Assembly (NCBI GenBank): GCA_029857975.1
Contig: JAOUFX010000217.1
Location: forward strand, 1 to 6,039
Source of the DNA: Deltaproteobacteria bacterium
Lineage (GTDB): Bacteria; Desulfobacterota; SM23-61
DNA length: 6,039 nt
Direction of reading: 5' to 3'
Each line of letters starts with the position of its first letter. Within the stretch, counting starts at the first letter, position 1. The notes under the pieces were generated by a model that did not search any database, was not told where the DNA came from, and was given only the letters and a program-made list of their open reading frames with translations. Position numbers and translations under genes: made by a program. This document shows positions 1 to 4,628 of the stretch, piece by piece.

Positions 1-318
1 AGCCTCGGCTTCCGGGTAAATGCTGAAGGCCGTTCGTTGGTCTATTCCGGGGATACGGATTACTGCGCCAATATCGTCAGGCTGGGACGAAATGCAGACC
101 TTCTCATTCTGGAATGTTCTTTCCCCGATGAAAGGAAAAAGGAAGGTCACCTTACCCCTTCTCTCGCGGGGAAAATAGCGCGGGAGGCCTCCTGTCAAAA
201 GCTCCTCTTGACTCACTTCTACCCCGTCTTTCAGGGTCATGACATTCTTGCCGCATGCCGCCAAGAATTTGACGGCGAAATCATTCTGGCCGAAGACGGG
301 ATGAAAATAACGGTCTGA
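1..318 (+). CDS. MBL-fold metallo-hydrolase (RNase Z-like), 3' part only
   Basis: The reading frame is open from the window edge and encodes the last 105 residues of a metallo-beta-lactamase-fold hydrolase. Visible motifs are SGDTD (residues 16-20 of the fragment), where the Asp normally bridges the two metals, GHLTP (49-53) with its His, and LLLTHFYP (68-75) with the final metal-ligand His. The 'ADLLILECSFPDE' strand before GHLT is typical of the RNase Z / YcbK-like branch, where the sequence GHLT...AG lies in an exosite-adjacent helix. The N-terminal HxHxDH metal site would lie upstream of the window and cannot be checked. The substrate cannot be told: the branch includes tRNA 3'-processing nucleases and many uncharacterised hydrolases. 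The gene ends in TGA at 316-318. No hairpin terminator follows closely. The family assignment is secure; the specific function is not. Confidence 0.88.
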   Translation, partial: SLGFRVNAEGRSLVYSGDTDYCANIVRLGRNADLLILECSFPDERKKEGHLTPSLAGKIAREASCQKLLLTHFYPVFQGHDILAACRQEFDGEIILAEDGMKITV

Positions 319-370
319 TCCCCCTTCCCCATCCTCTGCTGCCTATTTCGAAATGAGGGACAATTCCCCG

Positions 371-398
371 TGAAATTTACATTTTTCAATGAAATTTA
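371..398. repeat. Short direct repeat TGAAATTTA in AT-rich spacer
   Basis: TGAAATTTA occurs at 371-379 and again at 390-398, 19 bp apart, which is close to two helical turns. It lies in the AT-rich stretch between the hydrolase gene and the promoter at 438-466. Such spacing could suit a DNA-binding dimer upstream of that promoter, but a chance origin in AT-rich DNA is quite possible. The rest of 319-437 shows nothing else I can name. Confidence 0.25.
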
Positions 399-437
399 GC
401 TATTCTTTTCAAAACGCTAATTTGTCCCAAAATCTTA

Positions 438-466
438 TTGACAAACACATTGTAATTATTTAGCAT
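438..466 (+). promoter_or_regulatory. Predicted sigma70-type promoter before stem-loop cluster
   Basis: A perfect -35 hexamer TTGACA (438-443) is followed after 17 bp by TAGCAT (461-466), which matches four of six positions of the TATAAT consensus including the first two and last two. Transcription would start near 473 and run directly into the stem-loop cluster at 503-635, with no good start codon or ribosome binding site close by. The promoter could drive a structured non-coding RNA, or a long leader toward the RAYT gene at 844. This rests on sequence match only. Confidence 0.5.
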
Positions 467-502
467 TTGTAACATAAAGACCAATAAGGTAGTAAACTCG
501 CG

Positions 503-592
503 GCGACGTGACCTACGGCCACATCGCACGCTCGAATTCTCCTACGGGTCATTTACCTCGCAGGAGGCCAAGGGGCGCTACACGCCCCCTTG
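503..592. repeat. Cluster of three imperfect stem-loops (REP/BIME-like)
   Basis: Three adjacent inverted repeats fill this segment. Stem 1 (503-527) pairs GCGA.GTG.CC with GG.CAC.TCGC around loop TAC, with two mismatches in 11. Stem 2 (539-566) pairs CTCCTACGGGT with ACC/CGCAGGAG around a CATTT loop, with one bulge and one G-T pair. Stem 3 (569-592) pairs CAAGGGGCG with CGCCCC/TTG around CTACA, with one bulged C. Stems 1 and 2 share CCTACGG in their left arm or loop. Arrays of GC-rich imperfect palindromes beside a RAYT gene are what REP or BIME elements look like, and RAYTs are known to act on such palindromes. It could instead be the folded part of an RNA made from the promoter at 438-466. 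Copy number elsewhere in the genome cannot be judged here. Confidence 0.5.
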
Positions 593-600
593 TAATCCCC

Positions 601-635
601 GTATAAGGTTCCCCCCAGCAAGCTGGGGGGTATAC
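601..635. repeat. Perfect GC-rich hairpin with outer GTATA/TATAC arms
   Basis: CCCCCCAGC (611-619) and GCTGGGGGG (622-630) form a perfect 9-bp inverted repeat with AA between. Outside it, GTATA (601-605) pairs with TATAC (631-635), leaving AGGTT unpaired on the left. No T-run follows on either strand, so it is a poor intrinsic terminator. It is the fourth structure in the cluster that starts at 503, and may be another palindromic unit or a transcript-end stabiliser. Confidence 0.5.
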
Positions 636-648
636 TCGGCCAAAATCA

Positions 649-759
649 ATGTTTCTTAATACGTTGGAGCTCTTCTACAGGGACATCGCCAACCTGCTGG
701 ACAATGCTCAGAACAACAACGAGCCAGTGGGGTCGGGCCATGCGAAGTATTTGATATGA
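649..759 (+). pseudogene. Short coding-like scrap, possibly the broken start of a gene
   Basis: ATG at 649 opens 36 codons ending at TGA 757-759. The product begins MFLNTLELFYRDIANLLDNA. The stretch 'ELFYRDIANLLDNAQ' looks like a real amphipathic helix and faintly recalls the N-terminus of DUF1016/YhcG-type nucleases (LYxDIxxLIExAR), but that is only an impression. The reading frame then runs into the inverted repeat at 728-740 and stops, which would fit a gene cut by insertion of the RAYT unit. No ribosome binding site is apparent. It may equally be a random open frame. Confidence 0.2.
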
Positions 760-793
760 CGTTAAATTCTGCCATTTCTGCCTCCTGAAAAGG

Positions 794-827
794 GGTTATA
801 ATGAGTTTTTGGGGGGCCAAAAGGATG
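794..827 (+). pseudogene. Remnant of the 3' end of a second RAYT gene
   Basis: These 34 bases match 1558-1591 inside the intact RAYT gene at 28 positions, same strand. Read in the RAYT frame they give GYNEFLGGQKD against GYKAFFGGQKD (residues 239-249 of the intact protein). Five of the six differences fall at third codon positions, three of them in the synonymous pairs GGT/GGC, AAG/AAA and GAT/GAC. This is the pattern left by coding sequence that diverged under selection. It therefore looks like a leftover of a related RAYT copy, just 17 bp upstream of the intact start codon. The match fades on both sides. An alternative is a shared recognition hairpin at both ends of the unit, since the left copy contains TTTTGG-GGGG-CCAAAA. 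Confidence 0.5.
797..802 (+). promoter_or_regulatory. Possible -10 box for the RAYT gene
   Basis: A perfect TATAAT lies at 797-802, 42 bp before the RAYT start codon. No good -35 hexamer is found at 16-18 bp upstream (the region reads ATTTCTG), and there is no extended -10 TG. It sits inside the presumed RAYT remnant, so its match to the consensus may be accidental. A weak promoter is consistent with the low expression usual for transposases. Confidence 0.25.
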
Positions 828-843
828 TTTTTTCTAAGAGGTT

Positions 844-1638
844 ATGGCAAGAGCAAAGCGACATTACATTCCGGGGTACATCTGGCATATTACCCATCGT
901 TGCCATAAACGAGAATTCCTCCTCAAATTTTCAAAGGATAGGCGTCGGTGGCTGCAGTGGTTGTATCAAGCCAGGAAGCGATATGGTTTGACGATCTTGA
1001 ATTATATGGTCACGTCCAATCACATTCACTTGCTTGTGGTTGATGATGGGGAAAGGGACGTCATCCCCAATTCAATGCAATTGGTGGCGGGGCGAACGGG
1101 GCAGGAGTACAACCAGAGAAGGAATCGAAAAGGGGCCTACTGGGAAGATCGTTACCATGCAACGGCGGTAGAAAACGGCGATCATTTGGCACGGTGCATG
1201 GTCTACATCGACACGAATATGGTACGTGCCGGTGTGGTCAGTCATCCGGCGATGTGGCCATTTTGCGGTTATAATGAGATCCAGGAGCCCCGAAGGAAGA
1301 ACATATTGATCAATTACGAGAAACTGCAAAGGCTGCTTGGGGCCGCGTCCTACGAACAGTTAAAGAGTAGCCACAAAGGATGGATAGACGAATATTTGGG
1401 AGATGGGGTTCAAGGCCGACAAGAGGACTGGACACGTAGTGTTGCGGTGGGAAGCAGGCCTTTTATTGAGAAAGTGAAGAACATTTTAGGCTTCTGGGCG
1501 AAAGGGAGAGACGTCATAGAAGGCTTTAAAGGATATCAGCTTCGGGAGAGATCTGTTGGCTATAAGGCGTTTTTCGGGGGCCAAAAAGACGATATAGGCC
1601 TTGAAAATACCTATCGCTGGGACATTAACACTGTATAA
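844..1638 (+). CDS. REP-associated tyrosine transposase (RAYT, Y1_Tnp family)
   Basis: This 264-residue protein is an IS200-like HUH single-strand DNA transposase of the RAYT group, which nicks and joins DNA at REP palindromes. The HUH motif is HIHLL with H60 and H62 chelating the metal. The catalytic tyrosine is most likely Y121 in VYIDTNMVRAG, the family's 'YIdlNPVRAG' block. The conserved WEDRYHAT segment (100-107) and CGYNEIQ (141-147) are also present. The C-terminal extension (about 150-264) is typical of longer RAYTs. All key residues are intact, so it could be active. The start is fixed by an in-frame TAA at 835-837 and by the usual MARxKRH opening. The AAGAGG before it leaves only 2 bp to the ATG, so translation may be poor. 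Inverted repeats at 728-740 and 1653-1665 flank it, and a stem-loop cluster lies upstream. Family call is firm; mobility is not shown. Confidence 0.93.
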   Translation: MARAKRHYIPGYIWHITHRCHKREFLLKFSKDRRRWLQWLYQARKRYGLTILNYMVTSNHIHLLVVDDGERDVIPNSMQLVAGRTGQEYNQRRNRKGAYWEDRYHATAVENGDHLARCMVYIDTNMVRAGVVSHPAMWPFCGYNEIQEPRRKNILINYEKLQRLLGAASYEQLKSSHKGWIDEYLGDGVQGRQEDWTRSVAVGSRPFIEKVKNILGFWAKGRDVIEGFKGYQLRERSVGYKAFFGGQKDDIGLENTYRWDINTV

Positions 1639-1751
1639 TCAGGGACATACCTTGGCCCGACCCCATTAAACCATTAAACCCATTTAAAATTTACAAAGTT
1701 TCTTCGGTCTCAAAAAATTAAACCTCTAATCAATACAAATAAGGAGGTACT

Positions 1752-2447
1752 ATGGAGAAAGTCACTTATAGCCTTGAGGATGGAATTGCCCAGATCACGA
1801 TGGATGACGGTAAAGCCAATTCAATGAACTGGATATTTTTTGAAGAGATGGGGAAAAGCATGGATCAAGCCGAGAATGATGGGGCGAAAGTACTTGTGAT
1901 TACGGGCCGCCGGGGTTTCTTCTCAGGTGGGCTTGACTTGAAACTGTTGCCCACGCTTTCTGCAAGTGAGATGGGAGATTTCGCCACAACGTTCGCCCGT
2001 ACCATGCTTCGCGTTTTCTCGTTTCCAGTTCCCACGATAGCAGCATCCACCGGACATGCGGTTGCGGGGGGGGCTATGCTAACCTTCGCCTGCGATCGCC
2101 GTTTTGCCATCGATGGACCTTACCGGATTCAAATGAATGAGACATTGATTGGCATTGCCTTGCCCAGCTGGATGTTTCTGATAGCCAGATCCGCCATTCC
2201 TTCTCGATGGCGCAACGAGGCTCTTCTTCATGCGAGGGCTTACAATCCCAAGGAGGCTCTGGAACGCGGCATACTGGATGCCGTAGCTAAAGATGCCGAT
2301 AGTTTGGCAGCGCAAGTGAAGGCCGCGACTGCGGAACTGTTGAGTCTGAACTTACCCGCTTACGCGGCCAGCAAGAAGAACTTGCGGCAAGCAGAAATTG
2401 AACACGTCCTAGATCTCTTGAAAAAGGATCTCTCAGGCCAAGCTTAG
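1752..2447 (+). CDS. Crotonase-family protein, delta3,delta2-enoyl-CoA isomerase-like
   Basis: The 231-residue product has the crotonase fold that binds acyl-CoA. FFSGGLD (56-62) and GHAVAGGAM (101-109) supply the two oxyanion-hole amides. In enoyl-CoA hydratase two glutamates act: one in GGGCE and one in QPE. Here the first position is Met109, and only the second glutamate remains, E130 in MNETLIGIALPSW. That single-Glu pattern and the 'NETxxGI..P.W' block resemble mitochondrial delta3,delta2-enoyl-CoA isomerase and a related class of short bacterial crotonases. It would therefore more likely shift a double bond during beta-oxidation of unsaturated acyl-CoAs than hydrate it. The length suits this short class. 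A strong ribosome site AAGGAGG (1741-1747) sits 4 bp before the ATG. It stands alone, not beside other fatty-acid genes. Superfamily certain; isomerase activity inferred. Confidence 0.9.
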   Translation: MEKVTYSLEDGIAQITMDDGKANSMNWIFFEEMGKSMDQAENDGAKVLVITGRRGFFSGGLDLKLLPTLSASEMGDFATTFARTMLRVFSFPVPTIAASTGHAVAGGAMLTFACDRRFAIDGPYRIQMNETLIGIALPSWMFLIARSAIPSRWRNEALLHARAYNPKEALERGILDAVAKDADSLAAQVKAATAELLSLNLPAYAASKKNLRQAEIEHVLDLLKKDLSGQA

Positions 2448-2461
2448 ACATCGGCTCGGTT

Positions 2462-2493
2462 GGTAACATTATCATGTGGGGTAATATTATCAT
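2462..2493 (+). repeat. Direct repeat GGTAAYATTATCAT, period 18 bp
   Basis: GGTAACATTATCAT (2462-2475) is repeated as GGTAATATTATCAT (2480-2493), 13 of 14 bases identical. The period of 18 bp keeps the same reading frame, so it encodes two GNII units if translated with the ORF at 2474. It straddles that ORF's ATG. It could be a small tandem duplication within coding sequence or a paired protein-binding site just downstream of the isomerase gene. Confidence 0.4.
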
Positions 2494-2752
2494 TGATGAT
2501 TCAGGCAATATTAAATCCCATGTTGGAAAAAATTTGTTCACGACCATAAAGCGTGAACAATACGAAAGAATCCAACAATTAAGAATCGATCTTGTTGATT
2601 TGTTTATAAAGCATTTTACCCAGAATTCCTTATCACAAGAATTGTTAAAGGTAAGGGAATATATACAAAGCAATACTGATGCGATTTGTAAAGAATTAAA
2701 CGATTATAAAGAAAACAAAAATTGGAAAGAGTTTAATGATTTGCTCTATTAA
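2474..2752 (+). CDS. Unrecognised AT-rich ORF, hypothetical or remnant
   Basis: The ORF gives 92 residues beginning MWGNIIIDDSGNIKSHVGKN. I do not recognise the family. The first 20 residues look like short beta strands (GNIII..SGNI). From about residue 25 it is strongly helical and charged (REQYERIQQLRIDLVDLFIKH, then KVREYIQ, KELNDYKE), with no membrane segment and one Cys. Base composition is about 29% G+C by my count, well below its neighbours, which suggests foreign origin. No ribosome binding site is seen before the ATG, and the same frame stays open upstream into the isomerase gene without an earlier ATG. It could be the 3' end of a truncated gene rather than a complete one. It starts 26 bp after the isomerase stop and could be read through from it. 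Confidence 0.4.
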   Translation: MWGNIIIDDSGNIKSHVGKNLFTTIKREQYERIQQLRIDLVDLFIKHFTQNSLSQELLKVREYIQSNTDAICKELNDYKENKNWKEFNDLLY

Positions 2753-2794
2753 CTAACAATGTCCCAAGTATACCTTTCCAAAGAAGGGATATAA

Positions 2795-2878
2795 TTATCA
2801 AGTGATGTGATAAGTAAATTTCATTCTTTTCTGGTACCCCCACATTGAACTGTTGAAAGGAAACCCAGTTTATCACAT
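2795..2878. promoter_or_regulatory. Symmetric TTATCA/TGATAA sites upstream of the oxidase gene
   Basis: TTATCA (2795-2800) and TGATAA (2808-2813) form a perfect 6-bp dyad with a 7-bp centre. The right arm, extended to ATGTGATAA (2805-2813), occurs again inverted as TTATCACAT at 2870-2878, overlapping the predicted -10 region of the oxidase promoter. Three copies of one half-site placed like this suggest an operator pair for a dimeric regulator. TGTGA/TCACA inside them resembles CRP/FNR-superfamily half-sites, but the spacing is not that of the classic 16-bp box. The identity of the regulator is unknown. Confidence 0.35.
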
Positions 2879-2881
2879 AAC
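2853..2881 (+). promoter_or_regulatory. Possible promoter of the alternative oxidase gene
   Basis: TTGAAA (2853-2858; five of six to the -35 consensus) is followed after 17 bp by CATAAC (2876-2881; four of six to TATAAT). Initiation near 2888 would leave a leader of about 105 bases before the ATG at 2993. That leader contains a small GC-rich inverted repeat TGCGCG/CGCGCA (2898-2903, 2914-2919). The rest of the 2753-2992 gap shows no gene that I would support. Confidence 0.35.
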
Positions 2882-2992
2882 CTCGGGCTGAACTGGATGC
2901 GCGAAAAAACGCCCGCGCACCTGTTAGCCCGGCCGTTGGGTGGCAAAGAAGGAGAAAGCGAGTTACATTCTCTTAAAAACAGGAGAGTTTTT

Positions 2993-3688
2993 ATGGAAAA
3001 GATAAATATCGATCTCAAGAAGGAACAACAAGCTTCAATGGCACGACCTCGATACAAGTATTCAGCGATAGCCCGGTTCTTTTTCCTCTCGATGGATCTG
3101 GTTACAGGCAGGAAAGTGACACTTGCCAAAGCAAAACTCCTCGAAATCCTGGCCTGTATCCCCTATCGGGCCTGGGAGAGCCGTCAATACGCGCGGATGA
3201 CAAAGCACTACCGAAATCAGGAACTTGTGCGACAGTCTTGCATGATTATGACATGGGGACGTGAAGCTCAGGATAACGAATACCGGCACTTGCTCGTTAT
3301 CAATGAAAAGATGAAAGAGGACCGCGCCAGGGACCCGTGGTACTTGTTCCCGCCCATTCCCTTCCTGATGGTCGCCTTCTATGCCCTGTTGACATGGACG
3401 ATGGCGCTGCTCGCTATCCGCCGGGCGTTTCTGTTTAATGCCGAGTTCGAGGACCACGCCGAGCACGTTTATGCCCAGTTTGTTCAAGAACACCCGGAAT
3501 GGGAAGAACAGCCTGTCAACAATGAGCTGGTAAAAGAGTATGGGGTCTTCCAGACTTGGGCAGAAGTATTCAGGCGCATCGGACTTGATGAACGTGATCA
3601 CATGAACAGTAGCTTTATCTTCTGCGGTAAACCTAATTGCGTTGTAGAGTACGAAGGTATGCCAATAAGTAATGGGGCCAGCTTTTGA
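2993..3688 (+). CDS. Alternative oxidase (AOX/PTOX-type diiron quinol oxidase)
   Basis: The 231-residue protein carries the full diiron signature of alternative oxidases, which pass electrons from quinol to O2 and make water without pumping protons. Ligands seen: E51 in LLEILACIP, E96 and H99 in NEYRH, E153 in FEDHAEHVY, and E200 and H203 in DERDH. Y160, three residues after an Ala-Glu-His, matches the conserved active-site tyrosine. Residues 119-143 (FPPIPFLMVAFYALL...) form the hydrophobic segment by which AOX lies on the inner membrane leaflet. The start at 2993 is chosen because AGGAGAG (2981-2987) is correctly spaced. The same frame is open back to 2897, but those 32 residues look non-coding. 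No signal or targeting peptide is seen, as expected for bacteria. It converges on the DUF362 gene with 10 bp between. It probably scavenges O2 or relieves an over-reduced quinone pool. Confidence 0.88.
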   Translation: MEKINIDLKKEQQASMARPRYKYSAIARFFFLSMDLVTGRKVTLAKAKLLEILACIPYRAWESRQYARMTKHYRNQELVRQSCMIMTWGREAQDNEYRHLLVINEKMKEDRARDPWYLFPPIPFLMVAFYALLTWTMALLAIRRAFLFNAEFEDHAEHVYAQFVQEHPEWEEQPVNNELVKEYGVFQTWAEVFRRIGLDERDHMNSSFIFCGKPNCVVEYEGMPISNGASF

Positions 3689-3698
3689 CATTTGACAC

Positions 3699-4385
3699 TT
3701 AGTATTGATATGGGCTTTTCTTCTCCTGCCGCCGCACCCTGAGGAATCGGGGCGCCATCCTATACGGTTTTTGGCAACTCTCTATCGTTTCGCCCACGAC
3801 CTGGATTTTGCCCAGGTCGCCCTCCCCGCAGCCCCCATCCCATAGAAAATTAAGATAGCGAATGTTATCGAAGTCCACCCCCATGACTTCAGTACCTACG
3901 CGGTCGACCGCCAAATAGTCCGTTCCGGCGATGGCCACACGGTGATTCACGGGCTCGCCGGCTATGGGGCCATTGCCCTCCATTCCTTCGAAGCCATCGA
4001 GGATTCCGAGATCGATGTGCAGGTGCTGCATGACCGTAAAAAGATTGTAGTCCAGAACTTGGGTTCCAGCTTCGGTCGGGTGTAAACGATTTTTATCCAT
4101 GATCATGATGGAACCCATGATCACATTTTTGGCGGTAAGCGTAACCCCCACCTGGACGTGACTTTTCATCCTCGTGAGAGAAATAATGTAATGATTCGGG
4201 TCTACCATGGCCTGGGCAAGCTTCACGGGATGCGGTTTCATGTCCGGATGGATCACATAGACGACTTTCCAGGATGGGGGGTCGTTCAGATCCATCAGCT
4301 CGAGACCGTACTCCTCGGCCAGGGCATAGTACCCATATTCCTTGAAACCTCTCGCCGTGGTCCCCAACGTTGCGCCCTCAGCCAC
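3699..4385 (-). CDS. DUF362 protein, C-terminal part (downstream of a frameshift)
   Basis: This frame encodes most of a DUF362 domain. Typical blocks are VAEGATLGTTARGFKEYGY at the start, ISLTRMKSHVQVGVTLTAKN with the following MG, and DYLAVDRVGTEVMGVD near the end. The N-terminal part of the same protein lies in another frame at 4597 down to about 4397. Translating as GEK-SIAVAEG, by re-reading one base at the T-run 4395-4398 (AAAA on the coding strand), joins them into one protein of about 299 residues. The GTG at 4385 is thus an artefact of the open frame and not a true start; no ribosome site precedes it. There is no CxxCxxC cluster, so this is the form without a ferredoxin domain. The role of DUF362 is not established. 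It is the last gene of the tctA-tctB operon. TAA at 3701-3699. Confidence 0.78.
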   Translation of the reverse strand: MAEGATLGTTARGFKEYGYYALAEEYGLELMDLNDPPSWKVVYVIHPDMKPHPVKLAQAMVDPNHYIISLTRMKSHVQVGVTLTAKNVIMGSIMIMDKNRLHPTEAGTQVLDYNLFTVMQHLHIDLGILDGFEGMEGNGPIAGEPVNHRVAIAGTDYLAVDRVGTEVMGVDFDNIRYLNFLWDGGCGEGDLGKIQVVGETIESCQKPYRMAPRFLRVRRQEKKSPYQY

Positions 4386-4597
4386 CGCAATGGATTTTCT
4401 CCCCTGTCTTGGAGAAACTCCACCACCGCTCGCACGGCGTCCGGATGGGTGGCACTGAGTGGTTTGTAGGCAGAAACGAAGTTCACCTTGATTACCGCCC
4501 GCCGCCCATGGGGGGTAATGTCATCAGCGATCAATTCCAGAGCCCGTCGGATATTCGCCTTGCGGTCATCGCCTTTGACCAGAGCTACTTTGGCCAT
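4295..4597 (-). CDS. DUF362 protein, N-terminal part ending out of frame
   Basis: The first 67 or so residues (MAKVALVKGDDRKANIRRAL to VVEFLQDRGE) are the start of DUF362: an initial strand, 'IKVNFVSAYKPLSATHPDAV' with its conserved Asn and Pro/His pair, then the helix VRAVVEFLQDRG. From NPLRWLRAQRW on, the frame has slipped and the 34-residue tail is meaningless. One missing A in the coding-strand run (4398-4395) accounts for it. The start is clear: AAGGAGGA (4611-4604) lies 6 bp before the ATG. The gene begins 31 bp after the tctB stop, so it belongs to the same transcript. The break may be a true mutation, making a pseudogene, or a homopolymer sequencing error. The context does not match a canonical slippery heptamer, so programmed frameshifting is unlikely. 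Confidence 0.72.
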   Translation of the reverse strand: MAKVALVKGDDRKANIRRALELIADDITPHGRRAVIKVNFVSAYKPLSATHPDAVRAVVEFLQDRGENPLRWLRAQRWGPRREVSRNMGTMPWPRSTVSS

Positions 4598-4628
4598 CCG
4601 CTTTCCTCCTTCCTGCTTCTATTGCCAA

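Larger units (their letters stand above)
728..1665 (+). mobile_element. Putative RAYT-carrying unit with 13-bp inverted ends
   Basis: TGGGGTCGGGCCA at 728-740 recurs exactly as its reverse complement TGGCCCGACCCCA at 1653-1665. The two copies sit 103 bp before the RAYT start and 14 bp after its stop. A 13-bp exact inverted match this tightly placed around one gene is unlikely by chance. Classical IS200/IS605-type elements lack terminal inverted repeats, and RAYT genes are usually immobile single copies flanked by inverted REPs, so these copies could be REP-like recognition sequences rather than transposon tips. No target-site duplication is visible just outside. The exact limits of any mobile unit remain uncertain. 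Confidence 0.4.

Noticed and set aside
611..635. Intrinsic terminator
   Set aside because: The hairpin is strong, but no T-run follows on either strand.
809..991. Small 60-codon ORF overlapping the RAYT start
   Set aside because: It begins with a TTG inside the RAYT remnant and runs out of frame through the RAYT gene. It is best explained as the remnant plus chance.
678..1648. 9-bp direct repeat CAGGGACAT at 678-686 and 1640-1648 as a target-site duplication
   Set aside because: Many 9-mers recur by chance in 6 kb, and the copies lie at unequal distances from the 13-bp inverted repeat.
2897..2992. Longer N-terminus for the oxidase, starting at ATG 2897
   Set aside because: The added residues do not resemble AOX, there is no ribosome site at 2897, and AGGAGAG fits the ATG at 2993.
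3062..3691. 209-codon open frame on the minus strand
   Set aside because: It lies wholly opposite the oxidase gene, whose diiron ligands prove the plus strand is coding. Its product has no recognisable features.
4385..4405. Programmed -1 frameshift in the DUF362 gene
   Set aside because: The bases at the slip point do not form an X XXY YYZ heptamer, and no downstream pseudoknot is evident.
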